NCBI GenBank assembly: GCA_002476865.1
Contig: DLNA01000006.1
Span: 1-31,870, forward strand
DNA length: 31,870 bases
From: Patescibacteria group bacterium UBA7522
GTDB lineage: Bacteria > Patescibacteriota > CPR2 > UBA1875
Reading direction: 5' to 3'
Shown: positions 13,680 to 22,392 of the stretch, in pieces
Numbering within the stretch: position 1 is the stretch's first letter
Layout: the number at the start of each line of letters is the position of its first letter
Notes under the pieces: generated by a model
Seen by the model: only the letters and a program-made list of their open reading frames with translations
The model's database searches: none
Told to the model about the DNA's origin: nothing
Program-made: the position numbers and the translations under genes

Positions 13680-16397
13680 ATGCCCAAAGAAAAACTTGTA
13701 ATAATTGACGGTCATGCCTTAATTCATCGGGCCTATCACGCCATCCCGCCCCTAACAACCAAAGACGGTGATTCTGTTAACGCTGTCTACGGCTTTACAG
13801 TAATTCTCTTGAATGTTCTTCGCGACCTCAAGCCAAAATATATTGCGATCGCCTTTGACCTTCCCGGAAAAACTAAAAGACACGATGACTTTTCTGGGTA
13901 TAAAGCGAATCGAAGCGCCGCACCCGACGACCTCGTTGCTCAATTTGATAGAGTTAGAAAAATTGCCGAGGCCTTTAATATCCCCGTGATTTCAAAAGAG
14001 GGCTACGAAGCCGACGATATTATCGGCACGATCGCCAAAAACAGCCCCGCCGAAATCGAGAATTATATTGTCACCGGCGACCTGGACGAACTCCAGCTCG
14101 TTGATAAAAAAACTAAAGTTTACACCATGAAACGCGGATTTTCAGACATTTTAATTTATGATGAAAAAAAAGTATACGAAAGATACGGACTTACGCCAAA
14201 AAAATTTGTTGATTTTAAGGCCTTAAAAGGCGACCCTTCGGACAACATACCAGGCGTTGCCGGGATTGGCGAAAAAACAGCGATCAATCTTATCTCCGAA
14301 TTTGGATCACTAGACAACATTTATCAAAACCTCGATAAAATAAAGCCACCGATCGCCGAAAAGTTAAAAAAAGAAAAAGAGATTGCGTATCTTTCTCAAA
14401 AACTCTCGAGGATTGAAACTGATCTTAAGATTAGCTTTGATTTAAAAAAATGCCTTTTAGCTGATTACGACCAAACTACAGTTCTTTCACTTTTTAGAGA
14501 CCTTGGATTTAATTCTCTGGTTAATAAGATCCCCGAAAGTAATAAACTATCCGAAGAAAAAAAGATGGCCTCAAAACTTCAAAACCCTAAATATCTACTC
14601 ATTGATACTCCAAAAAAACTAGATGCCCTAATAGAGTCCCTAAAAAAAGAAAGAGAGATTGCTGTTGATACCGAGACAACATCCAAAGATCAAATCGAAG
14701 CCGAACTGGTTGGAATCTCTTTGTCGTTTAAGGAAGATGAGGCCTATTATTTACCGCTTGGACACAAAAATTCAAACAATCTGAACAAAGAAGTGACGAT
14801 TAAAAAACTTCAAAACGTTTTTGACAAAAACCCCAAAACCATAATTGGCCATAATCTAAAATATGATTATGTGATATTAAAAAGAAATGGCTTAAATCTT
14901 TCCGGTGATTTTTTCGATACAATGATTGGCGCCTATCTTCTTGAGCCAAATCTTCGGGCCCAAAAACTCTCAGCACTGGCCTTTTCTGTACTTGGCCTAA
15001 AGATAACCCTGATAGAGAACTTTATCGGAAAAGGCAAAGAACAGCTAACTTTTGATCAGGTTCCAATCGAAAAAGCACTTTTTTATGCAGCCGAAGACGC
15101 AGATATTGCCTTTCAGCTCTACAAAAATCTCAAACTCAAACTCAAAGAAAAAGATCTTTTTGATCTAGCCGAAAAAATAGAATTTCCGCTAATTTCAATT
15201 CTTGGGGACATGGAACTTTTGGGAATCAAAATAAATAAAAACGAGCTTAAAAAATTGTCAATCGAGACCGAGAAAAGAATTACAGGCCTCCAAAAAGAGA
15301 TTTTTCGGCTAGCAGAAGAAGAGTTTAACATCTCTTCATCAGCTCAACTTCAAAAGATTCTTTTTGAGAAGTTAAAGATTCAAGAAAGCATGAAAGATAA
15401 AAAGGATCTTAAAAAATTAAAAAGCGGTGGATATTCAACCTCGGCTAGTGAGCTCGAAAAATTAAGAGACGCTCACCCCATAGTTGAAAAGGTTTTTAAT
15501 TTTAGAGAGCTCACTAAGCTAAAAAGTACCTACATAGACACCCTACCAAAGCTTATAAAGAAAGATGGCCGCATTCACACAAGCTACAATCAAGCCATTA
15601 CTCAAACAGGCCGACTCTCTTCTAGCGAACCAAATCTTCAAAATATTCCAACCAGAACCGAAGAAGGTAAAAAAATTAGAAATACTTTTTTGGCCGATGA
15701 TGGCTTTTTGCTTCTCTCGGCGGACTACTCTCAAATAGAACTTCGAGTCGTTGCCCATATTGCAAATGACAAAAAAATGATTAATGTCTTTAATCTGGGT
15801 CGAGATATTCACACAGAAACGGCAGCCGGAATTTATGGCGTAGCAGACAACGAGGTAACCGAGAAGATGCGAAGAGCCGCCAAGATTGTAAACTTTGGAA
15901 TCTTATACGGCGTCTCGGCTCACGGCCTACATCAACAAGTTGGCATTAAAAGAGAAGAGGGTCAAAGATTAATAGATAGCTACTTTGAGCTTTATCCCAA
16001 GATAAAAGAGTATACCGAAAAAATTCAAAACCAAGCCAGAACGCTTGGCTACGTTGAAACTATTTTTGGCCGACGTCGACTTTTGCCAGAAATCAACTCA
16101 AAAAACTTTGCCGTTCGTAGCGCCGCTGAAAGAATGGCTATTAATATGCCCGTCCAGGGGACAGCCGCCGACTTAATGAAGCTAGCAATGATAGACATTA
16201 CCAGGGAACTCCCGAAGGTCAGCCCCAAAACCAAACTACTGCTTCAGGTTCATGACGAGCTTATTTTAGAAGTGCCCGCAAAAGAGATTGAAGTGGTGGC
16301 GAAATTTGTAAAAGAAAAAATGAACGCAGTAGCCAAACTCTCCGTTCCAATAGAAACGGAGACCCGTTGGGGCAAAAGGTGGGGCGACCTAAAATAA
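13680..16397 (+). CDS. polA: DNA polymerase I
   Basis: Full-length 905-residue family A polymerase for repair and Okazaki-fragment processing. It has three domains. The 5'-3' exonuclease (about 1-290) shows LVIIDGHALIHRAYHA and GYEADDIIGT. The 3'-5' proofreading domain is intact: Asp330 and Glu332 in AVDTETT, GHNLKYD, and the YxxxD motif YAAEDADIAF. The polymerase domain has motif A SADYSQIELR (Asp682), an O-helix RRAAKIVNFGILYG with phenylalanine at the ddNTP-discriminating site, and motif C QVHDELILEVP (Asp859). The start is chosen by the leaderless promoter and the canonical N-terminus MPKEKLVIIDG. No GC-rich terminator follows. Confidence 0.98.
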   Translation: MPKEKLVIIDGHALIHRAYHAIPPLTTKDGDSVNAVYGFTVILLNVLRDLKPKYIAIAFDLPGKTKRHDDFSGYKANRSAAPDDLVAQFDRVRKIAEAFNIPVISKEGYEADDIIGTIAKNSPAEIENYIVTGDLDELQLVDKKTKVYTMKRGFSDILIYDEKKVYERYGLTPKKFVDFKALKGDPSDNIPGVAGIGEKTAINLISEFGSLDNIYQNLDKIKPPIAEKLKKEKEIAYLSQKLSRIETDLKISFDLKKCLLADYDQTTVLSLFRDLGFNSLVNKIPESNKLSEEKKMASKLQNPKYLLIDTPKKLDALIESLKKEREIAVDTETTSKDQIEAELVGISLSFKEDEAYYLPLGHKNSNNLNKEVTIKKLQNVFDKNPKTIIGHNLKYDYVILKRNGLNLSGDFFDTMIGAYLLEPNLRAQKLSALAFSVLGLKITLIENFIGKGKEQLTFDQVPIEKALFYAAEDADIAFQLYKNLKLKLKEKDLFDLAEKIEFPLISILGDMELLGIKINKNELKKLSIETEKRITGLQKEIFRLAEEEFNISSSAQLQKILFEKLKIQESMKDKKDLKKLKSGGYSTSASELEKLRDAHPIVEKVFNFRELTKLKSTYIDTLPKLIKKDGRIHTSYNQAITQTGRLSSSEPNLQNIPTRTEEGKKIRNTFLADDGFLLLSADYSQIELRVVAHIANDKKMINVFNLGRDIHTETAAGIYGVADNEVTEKMRRAAKIVNFGILYGVSAHGLHQQVGIKREEGQRLIDSYFELYPKIKEYTEKIQNQARTLGYVETIFGRRRLLPEINSKNFAVRSAAERMAINMPVQGTAADLMKLAMIDITRELPKVSPKTKLLLQVHDELILEVPAKEIEVVAKFVKEKMNAVAKLSVPIETETRWGKRWGDLK

Positions 16398-16546
16398 AAA
16401 AGCGAGAAGAATAAAATTTACACTTTTCGATATCCATTTTAAAATGCATGTCTTAAAATATTTACCGTCTAATACCGATTTTAAACTAGCTGAGCTTTGT
16501 GCCCTAGGACTCTAAAAATTTAAACACTAAAAAAATCACGCCTTCA

Positions 16547-16580
16547 TTCCAAATTAAAAATCTCAAACCTCAAATTGACC
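16547..16580. repeat. AT-rich intergenic repeat (copy H)
   Basis: Weak copy (CCAAATTAAAAATCTCAAACCTCAAATTG) of the dispersed AATT-rich family. Confidence 0.3.
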
Positions 16581-16669
16581 AAACCCCGCTTGGCTCTCCT
16601 TCTTTTGTTATCTCTATTGGCTTCTTAGGCCTTGTACGTATTTTTCTCGAAATTCATATTCTCTTCTGT

Positions 16670-16675
16670 TAAAAT
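16670..16675 (+). promoter_or_regulatory. -10 box of leaderless ftsK
   Basis: TAAAAT 9 nt before the ATG, in a context nearly identical to the rpsO promoter (CTGTTAAAATATAG). No ribosome-binding site. Confidence 0.5.
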
Positions 16676-16684
16676 ATAGGTACT

Positions 16685-18790
16685 ATGGCAAAACACAGAA
16701 GACCGGGGCGCCCCAAAGGATCAAAGAATAAAGCGTCAAAAAGTGGCGGCGGAAAAATTTTCTTACCAAAAATTAGTAACAAAGTAGGAAGAGAGATCGC
16801 CGGGGTTTTGCTTTTTATCTTTTCCTTGATTGTTTTGCTCGGAATTTTTGGGATTGGGGGAGCGCTAAGCACAGAGGCTGCCGAGCTGATTAAAAGAGGT
16901 CTTGGCTGGGCCGCAATTATTTTACCACTTACCACCCTTGTTTTCTCGGTTGCTCTTTTTTACCCCGAAAAACTTGAACTTACCCCTTACACCTATATTG
17001 GCCTTACCTTTTTTGTGCTAAGCTTCGCTGGGATGTTTCACGCCTTTATCCCGGCAGAGGAATCAAAATATATTGCTGAGCTTGGTAGTGGCGGGGGGCT
17101 AGCGGGTTATTATATTCAGCTACCTCTTCTTAAGCTTTTTAATCCAATCCTTTCTTTTATAGTGTTAGTCGGTGCGGCCATAATCTTTTTCTTGATGGCT
17201 TCAAATACTTCTATTAGAGATGTTTTTGCATCACTCAAGAAAAAGGGGGATGGAGCCGAAAAAACCCAAAAAAGCATTAAAATTAATGAGCCATCCGGAG
17301 CAAAACCACTAATTAGCTCCTTAAAAAAACAGAAGATTGAATCCGAAGAACCAAAACCAAAAATTACCGTTACCAATGATAGCGATTGGAAATTTCCGCC
17401 ACTCGATCTTTTAGAAGCAACCTCTACCAAACCGGATGCCGGAAATATTCAAAAGAATGCCGAAATCATCCAAAAAACATTAGCTAATTTCACCGTTAAG
17501 GTCGCGATGGGCGAAGTCAACGTTGGTCCAACCGTAACTCAATATACTTTAAAACCGGATGAGGGAGTAAAGCTAAATAAAATCACCAATCTTGATCGTG
17601 ACTTGGCTTTGGCTCTAGCCGCTCACCCTGTTCGTATTGAGGCCCCAATTCCCGGAAAATCACTCGTCGGTATCGAGGTTCCAAACAAATCAGCTGCGAT
17701 CGTCCGACTTCGCTCAATCCTAGAATCAGAGACGTTCGAAAAAAGACGATCTAATCTTGCGGTGGTTTTAGGGCTTGATGTTGCCGGTCGACCCCAAATT
17801 GCCGATATTACCAAGATGCCTCATCTTTTGATTGCTGGCGCAACCGGCTCCGGAAAATCTGTTTGCATAAACACTATCCTGATGTCTCTTTTGTACCAAA
17901 ACACCCCGAGCGAACTAAAGCTAATCTTGGTTGACCCCAAAAGAGTTGAGTTAGCCCCCTACAACGCCATTCCTCATCTAATCTCCCCTGTTATTACCGA
18001 GGCAGACAAAACCGTCTCGGCTTTAAAGTGGGCCGTGATTGAAATGGAGAGGAGGTATAAAGTCCTGCAAAGCGCCGGTAAAAGAAATATCGAAGAATAT
18101 AAAAGTGCAAACTCCGGGGAAGAGATGCCCTACATTATTATTGTTATCGACGAGCTGGCCGAGTTAATGGCCGTTTCAGCTAACGAAGTCGAAAACTACA
18201 TAGTTAGGATCTCTCAGCTAGCCAGAGCGGTTGGAATTCATTTAGTTTTGGCAACTCAAAGACCCTCTGTTAATGTTATTACCGGTCTCATAAAAGCGAA
18301 CGTAACTACCAGGATCGCCTTTTCGGTTGCTTCTCAAGTAGATTCAAGAACAATTCTAGATCAGGCCGGTGCCGAAAAACTTCTCGGCATGGGAGATATG
18401 CTTTTTGTCTCCTCGGATACGCCAAAACCAAAAAGAATTCAGGGCGCTTTTCTTTCAGAGAAAGAGGTTACCGGTATTACCGGCTTTATAAAATCTCAGG
18501 GCGAGCCCGAATACAACGAAGAGATCCTGTCTCAAAACACTCGAACCGGCGGAGATCTGGGCGCACCGGACGACGATCTTTTTATTGATGCCGCCGACTG
18601 TGTCGTCCGAGCCGGCAAGGCCTCGGCCTCATTGTTGCAAAGAAGATTGCGAATCGGGTACGCAAGAGCCGCTCGGCTTCTTGATCTTTTGGAGGAGCGT
18701 GGCATTATTGGGCCACCAGACGGAGCCAGGCCAAGAGATGTTTTAATCTCGGATATTTCAGAGATACTAGACGAGACCGAGGAGAGCTAG
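16685..18790 (+). CDS. ftsK: DNA translocase FtsK
   Basis: Septal DNA pump that clears the chromosome at division, 701 residues. The N-terminus KHRRPGRPKGSKNKASKS contains an AT-hook-like core (GRPKGSKNK), unusual for FtsK. Four transmembrane helices follow (about 40-170), then a short lysine-rich linker and the RecA-like motor. Walker A is GATGSGKS (385-392), Walker B is YIIIVIDELAELM, and the LATQRPSVNVITG box is present. The C-terminal gamma winged helix (about 630-690, ASASLLQRRLRIGYARAARLLDLLEERGII) would recognise KOPS-like sites and contact XerD. A Xer recombinase is encoded at the left edge of this window. It is the first gene of the ftsK-rodZ-lexA-recA region. Confidence 0.97.
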   Translation: MAKHRRPGRPKGSKNKASKSGGGKIFLPKISNKVGREIAGVLLFIFSLIVLLGIFGIGGALSTEAAELIKRGLGWAAIILPLTTLVFSVALFYPEKLELTPYTYIGLTFFVLSFAGMFHAFIPAEESKYIAELGSGGGLAGYYIQLPLLKLFNPILSFIVLVGAAIIFFLMASNTSIRDVFASLKKKGDGAEKTQKSIKINEPSGAKPLISSLKKQKIESEEPKPKITVTNDSDWKFPPLDLLEATSTKPDAGNIQKNAEIIQKTLANFTVKVAMGEVNVGPTVTQYTLKPDEGVKLNKITNLDRDLALALAAHPVRIEAPIPGKSLVGIEVPNKSAAIVRLRSILESETFEKRRSNLAVVLGLDVAGRPQIADITKMPHLLIAGATGSGKSVCINTILMSLLYQNTPSELKLILVDPKRVELAPYNAIPHLISPVITEADKTVSALKWAVIEMERRYKVLQSAGKRNIEEYKSANSGEEMPYIIIVIDELAELMAVSANEVENYIVRISQLARAVGIHLVLATQRPSVNVITGLIKANVTTRIAFSVASQVDSRTILDQAGAEKLLGMGDMLFVSSDTPKPKRIQGAFLSEKEVTGITGFIKSQGEPEYNEEILSQNTRTGGDLGAPDDDLFIDAADCVVRAGKASASLLQRRLRIGYARAARLLDLLEERGIIGPPDGARPRDVLISDISEILDETEES

Positions 18791-18791
18791 A

Positions 18792-18840
18792 GAATTTAAA
18801 ATTCGAAATTTGAAACTTGAGTTGAAATATTAATTTATGA
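18792..18840. repeat. AT-rich intergenic repeat (copy C)
   Basis: AATTTAAAATTCGAAATTTGAAACTT, directly after the ftsK stop; ftsK has no GC-rich terminator. Confidence 0.4.
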
Positions 18841-18925
18841 ATTATTGTTTAAACCGCTCCTTCCAAATTGCCGAGCGCCTGAATCATAGCAAACCCTTAT
18901 TTTATAACCGCTACAGACATCAACA

Positions 18926-18953
18926 TTAGAAATTAAAAATTAGAAATTAAAAA
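18926..18953. repeat. perfect tandem 14-mer repeat (copy D)
   Basis: Two exact tandem copies of TTAGAAATTAAAAA just upstream of the rodZ-like gene; a member of the AT-rich spacer family. Confidence 0.55.
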
Positions 18954-18969
18954 TTGGAGCAAAGCGACT

Positions 18970-19938
18970 GTGTCCCCCAAATTTACAAAAACCAGCGTCA
19001 GAAAAAGCGAAGGCCTCGGAGAAAAGCTTTCCAAAAAAAGGGCCGCGCTGGGCTATGAGATAAAAGATGTTGAAAAAACAATAAAAATAAGGGCCAGATA
19101 TGTCGAACATATCGAGTCAGGCGAATGGGAGAAACTTCCGCCAGACGTATTCGTACGTGGCTTTTTAAAAAGCTATGCCTCTTTGCTTCGCCTAGACCCC
19201 GAAAAAGTAATCCGACTGTATATTAAAGAGAGGGATCTAAAAGAAAATGTTGTTCGTGTCACAAAAATAGACAAAAAAACTTCTCAAAAAACAAAAAAAG
19301 ACATAAAGATGGTCATCACGCCAAAAAATCTAGGCATCGCCTCTTTGGCTTTTGTGGGCCTACTTTTTTTTGGCTACATCGGTTGGCAAATATCTATTTT
19401 GGCCGCGCCACCCAAAATTGAACTAGTGAGCCCAACCGACAATCTAAGGGTAGAAGACGATGAAACAACTGTTGAGGGTCGAACTGATGCCGGCGCAAGC
19501 GTTTTTATTAACAGCGTTCCGATTGGCGTCTCTCCAGACGGCTTCTTTAAAGAGACGGTTGGTCTCCAAGACGGAGTTAATCTTATAAAAATAAGGGCCG
19601 TAAGTCGCTTAGAGAGAGTAACCGAGATCGAGCGCACAATAGTTGCTAACCCTCCGATTATTAGATCTGACCAAAACCAAGATGTTGTTCTTCTTTTAAA
19701 AATTGAAGTTGGCCCAGAGTCCTCAACTGTCTATGTTGTTGCTGATGAAAAGCCGATAACATCAGAAAAAAACATTATGCTTCCGGGTTCAAGCCAGATT
19801 GTTAGAGCTAAAGACAAAATCACTATTAAGGCCTCCAATGGCGGAAGCGTTCGACTCTCTTTAAATGGAAAGGATCTTGGGCAGATAGGCGAAAGCGAGC
19901 AGCCCTCCGAAAAAACCTATACAAAAGAATCTCTTTAA
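18970..19938 (+). CDS. rodZ: RodZ-like cell-shape protein (HTH + transmembrane + beta domain)
   Basis: A 322-residue protein with the RodZ architecture. A cytoplasmic helix-turn-helix_25 domain (about 13-85: LGEKLSKKRAALGYEIKDVEKTI, ARYVEHIESGEWEKLPPDVFVRGFLKSYA) is followed by a basic linker, one transmembrane helix (about 118-140) and an extracytoplasmic beta-rich region. That region has a bacterial Ig-like segment (PPKIELVSPTDNLRVEDDETTVEGRTDAGASVFIN) and a C-terminal DUF4115-type domain ending SVRLSLNGKDLGQIG. RodZ links MreB to the elongation machinery; no mreB lies in this window, so that partner is assumed. The start is a GTG 10 nt after GGAGC. It lies between ftsK and lexA. Confidence 0.88.
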   Translation: MSPKFTKTSVRKSEGLGEKLSKKRAALGYEIKDVEKTIKIRARYVEHIESGEWEKLPPDVFVRGFLKSYASLLRLDPEKVIRLYIKERDLKENVVRVTKIDKKTSQKTKKDIKMVITPKNLGIASLAFVGLLFFGYIGWQISILAAPPKIELVSPTDNLRVEDDETTVEGRTDAGASVFINSVPIGVSPDGFFKETVGLQDGVNLIKIRAVSRLERVTEIERTIVANPPIIRSDQNQDVVLLLKIEVGPESSTVYVVADEKPITSEKNIMLPGSSQIVRAKDKITIKASNGGSVRLSLNGKDLGQIGESEQPSEKTYTKESL

Positions 19939-19945
19939 AAAAATT

Positions 19946-20046
19946 AGTATACTAAACTATTGATTTTCGTGAGACAGTATACTATTTTTTATTATAATAA
20001 TTATCTTGACCTGTGGATAAGTTATAGTATACAATAGATGTATACA
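19946..20046 (+). promoter_or_regulatory. lexA control region with four GTATAC sites and promoter
   Basis: AGTATACT occurs twice, exactly 30 bp apart (19946-19953 and 19976-19983). AGTATACA (20026-20033) and TGTATACA (20039-20046) follow, the last two overlapping the predicted promoter and start site. Promoter: TTGACC (20006-20011), 18-nt spacer, TACAAT (20030-20035). AAGGGGAG (20046-20053) is the ribosome-binding site. The layout fits an autoregulated lexA, with GTATAC palindromes as candidate operators; their identity is inference. Confidence 0.5.
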
Positions 20047-20060
20047 AGGGGAGTGCTATT

Positions 20061-20687
20061 ATGAAACAACTAACTGAAAAACAAAAAAGTGTTCTTGGCT
20101 GGGTCGCCGAATCAATCGAAAGGACCGGTCAGGCACCAACCGTCAGAGAGCTTCAAAAAAAATTGGGCTGCTCTGCTCCGATGGGAGTTGTTTCACATCT
20201 TAAGGCCTTAGAGAACAAGGGTTACCTCCGCCGCATCGAAGGCAAGGCGCGTGGCCTTGTTCTCGTCTCTAACGGAAAGGGTGAGGCACCAGACGAAATG
20301 ATTCAAGTACCGTTGGTTGGTAATGTTGCTTGTGGGATGCCGATCTGGGCCGAGGAGATGATAGAAGAATGGATTCCGCTTTCAACTAAGCTAGTTGGTC
20401 ATAATCAAGACGTCTTTATGCTAAGAGCCAAGGGCGATTCTATGAACCTGGCCGGCATCGATGATGGTGACTTTATAGTTTTCAAAAAAACAAATACCGC
20501 TCTACCCGGAGACAAAGTAGTCGTTTTGATTGGTACCGAGGCAACCGTTAAAAGATTAAAATTTGACAAAAAGAAGGTTATTTTTGAACCGATGTCAACA
20601 AACCGCGATCACAAACCACTAACGCCAGATCCGGGAACATTTATGATACAGGGCAAAGTAATTGGAGTTATCAAGAATTTTAATTAG
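20061..20687 (+). CDS. lexA: LexA repressor (SOS response)
   Basis: Self-cleaving repressor of the SOS regulon, 208 residues. The N-terminal winged helix (1-70) has the family pattern TEKQKSVLGWVAESI, APTVRELQKKLG, HLKALENKGYLRR. The C-terminal S24 peptidase domain has catalytic Ser127 (AKGDSMNLAGI) and Lys164 (ATVKRL). The cleavage site is VACGMP, so the scissile bond is Cys91-Gly92 rather than the usual Ala-Gly of LexA. Cys-Gly is known from UmuD, so this variant can be cleaved. The gene has a conventional promoter and Shine-Dalgarno site, with repeated GTATAC palindromes upstream. RecA, the co-protease, is encoded 560 nt downstream. Confidence 0.97.
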   Translation: MKQLTEKQKSVLGWVAESIERTGQAPTVRELQKKLGCSAPMGVVSHLKALENKGYLRRIEGKARGLVLVSNGKGEAPDEMIQVPLVGNVACGMPIWAEEMIEEWIPLSTKLVGHNQDVFMLRAKGDSMNLAGIDDGDFIVFKKTNTALPGDKVVVLIGTEATVKRLKFDKKKVIFEPMSTNRDHKPLTPDPGTFMIQGKVIGVIKNFN

Positions 20688-20717
20688 CCGTAAAAAATAA
20701 CAAATAGCGAGAAAAAA

Positions 20718-21110
20718 ATGAAAGAATATCTAGAACAACAATTAAAAAAGAAAGCCCACGAACTGGTAATGGCGACCTTTAGAGTGGTCTCTAGGGTTAG
20801 GGGCAGCAAGGGCCCCGCCATCTCGTTAAGAAAAACCGTAGGCAAAATACCAGTTTCGATCTTTGAGGCACAATCGAGGGACTTTTCGGAGGATAAGTTG
20901 CGCTATTTTCTTGAAGCCAGAAATACAATTTTTGAGGCCAGTTATTATCTTGATATTCTTTATAATGATAACTCCATAAGCTACTACGGCTATAAAAACG
21001 TTAAAACCAAAATCGAACTTTTAGACAAAATCCTTGTCTCCAGAATAAGAGCTATTGACAAACGTAAGGCAAAAGAAGAATATAAAGTAAGCATAAGGAG
21101 TAAAGCATAG
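20718..21110 (+). CDS. small helical protein, possibly a divergent four-helix-bundle (S23/Avd-like) protein
   Basis: A 130-residue protein with no confident family. It is almost wholly helical by composition, basic and soluble. Its central part (SLRKTVGKIPVSIFEAQSR, then KLRYFLEARNTIFEASYYLDILY) follows the same spacing as the four-helix-bundle protein encoded at 28892 (LVRSATSVGANYQEANG, then AKESAYWLRIL), so a shared fold is suspected. This is judged by eye only. It lies 30 nt after lexA and 139 nt before recA, in the same orientation, and so may be co-expressed in the SOS response. Only a weak GAGA precedes the ATG. Confidence 0.65.
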   Translation: MKEYLEQQLKKKAHELVMATFRVVSRVRGSKGPAISLRKTVGKIPVSIFEAQSRDFSEDKLRYFLEARNTIFEASYYLDILYNDNSISYYGYKNVKTKIELLDKILVSRIRAIDKRKAKEEYKVSIRSKA

Positions 21111-21240
21111 CTTCGCCAAGTAAGCGACTAACTAAAAATTAATTATCAAAAACAAAACCTTAATCATGTCGCTATAAGATATCTTTACAGATTATTAATA
21201 CAAAGGCCGCCGATCAAAGATCATTGGTCATAAATTAAAC

Positions 21241-21245
21241 GGAGG
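21241..21245 (+). promoter_or_regulatory. recA ribosome-binding site
   Basis: GGAGG 4 nt before the recA ATG. The 139-nt spacer upstream holds no clear -35/-10 pair; CTATAAGAT near 21172 is the best -10 candidate. It has no GTATAC site. Confidence 0.5.
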
Positions 21246-21249
21246 AAAA

Positions 21250-22269
21250 ATGTCAGAACCAAAAGCCCAAAAAGAACAAAAAGAGAAGCTAACAGCCGTT
21301 GAGCTGGCAGTCGATCAGATCGAAAAACAATTCGGCAAAGGCGCTATTATGCGCTACGGCGAAGCAAATCGCGCCAACGTTCAAATGATCCCTAGCGGTT
21401 CACTATCTTTAGATATTGCCCTAGGAGGTGGCGTTCCAAAAGGTAGAATCATCGAAATTTATGGACCAGAGTCATCCGGAAAAACGACCCTAACTTATCA
21501 CGTTATTGCCGAGGCCCAAAAAAACGGTGGCATGGCCGCCTTTATAGATGCCGAACATGCCCTTGATCCAGAATACGCCAAAAACATTGGTGTTGATATC
21601 GAAAAGCTCTTAATCTCTCAGCCAGACACCGGCGAACAAGCCCTTGAAATAGCCGAGACACTTGTTAGATCAAATGCCCTTGACGTTCTGGTAATTGATT
21701 CTGTTGCCGCTCTTGTTCCCAGGGCCGAAATCGAAGGCGAAATGGGCGATGCTCACGTTGGGCTTCAAGCCAGATTAATGTCTCAGGCCCTTAGAAAACT
21801 TACCGGCGCTATCTCTAAGTCCCAAACAACCGTTATATTTATAAACCAGATTAGAATGAAAATCGGTGTAATGTTTGGTAACCCCGAAACCACAGCCGGT
21901 GGACAAGCACTTAAATTCTACTCATCCGTTAGAATGGACATTCGAAGAACCGAACAAATCAAAGATGGCGAGAACGTGATCGGTAACCACACAAGAGTTA
22001 AAATCGTAAAAAATAAAGTTGCGCCACCCTTTAAAATTGCCGAATTTGACATTATGTATAACGAAGGTATTTCAAGAGAGGGTGACGTTTTGGACCTAGC
22101 CGTTAAAGACGGTCTTGTCTCCAAAAGCGGCGCCTGGTACGAATACAAAGGACAAAAGATTGGTCAAGGCCGAGAAGCGGCCAAGCAATATCTTCGAGAT
22201 AATAAAAAGGTCTTTGAAGAACTTTCGGCCGAAATCAGAAAAAAGCACCTGGCCACCAAAAAAAGCTAA
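21250..22269 (+). CDS. recA: recombinase RecA
   Basis: ATP-dependent strand-exchange protein and LexA co-protease, 339 residues. Seen are a short lysine/glutamate-rich N-terminus, the polymerisation region VDQIEKQFGKGAIMRYG, Walker A GPESSGKT (72-79), catalytic Glu102 in FIDAEHALDP, Walker B LDVLVIDSVAALVPR, and loop L2 in IRMKIGVMFGNPETTAGGQALKFY. The C-terminal domain ends ELSAEIRKKHLATKKS and lacks the acidic tail of E. coli RecA, as in many compact bacteria. A strong terminator follows. It is convergent with the pilin operon. Confidence 0.99.
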   Translation: MSEPKAQKEQKEKLTAVELAVDQIEKQFGKGAIMRYGEANRANVQMIPSGSLSLDIALGGGVPKGRIIEIYGPESSGKTTLTYHVIAEAQKNGGMAAFIDAEHALDPEYAKNIGVDIEKLLISQPDTGEQALEIAETLVRSNALDVLVIDSVAALVPRAEIEGEMGDAHVGLQARLMSQALRKLTGAISKSQTTVIFINQIRMKIGVMFGNPETTAGGQALKFYSSVRMDIRRTEQIKDGENVIGNHTRVKIVKNKVAPPFKIAEFDIMYNEGISREGDVLDLAVKDGLVSKSGAWYEYKGQKIGQGREAAKQYLRDNKKVFEELSAEIRKKHLATKKS

Positions 22270-22286
22270 TCAGTTTTTCCATTTAT

Positions 22287-22321
22287 AGCAAAAATAGCCG
22301 ATCCCCCCGGCTATTTTTGCT
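22287..22321 (+). terminator. intrinsic terminator of recA
   Basis: 14-bp perfect stem AGCAAAAATAGCCG / CGGCTATTTTTGCT around loop ATCCCCC. The A/U symmetry makes it potentially bidirectional. Confidence 0.92.
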
Positions 22322-22392
22322 GTTCAAAATCAGCACCTAAAATTTAGAAAGATAAGGGATTGGTTTTTTATTGTTGATATTATCAACCAAAC

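Larger units (their letters stand above)
16398..16684. other. 287-nt gene-free spacer between polA and ftsK
   Basis: AT-rich, with no ORF, tRNA or strong terminator. A degenerate AT-rich repeat (copy H, 16547-16580) lies in the middle and the ftsK -10 box at the end. A minus-strand string at 16479-16496 resembles a tRNA D arm, but the rest of a tRNA is missing. Confidence 0.5.

Noticed and set aside
16479..16496. Minus-strand AGCTCAGCTAGTTTAAAA resembling a tRNA D arm
   Set aside because: No anticodon stem, T-loop consensus or acceptor pairing could be found around it.
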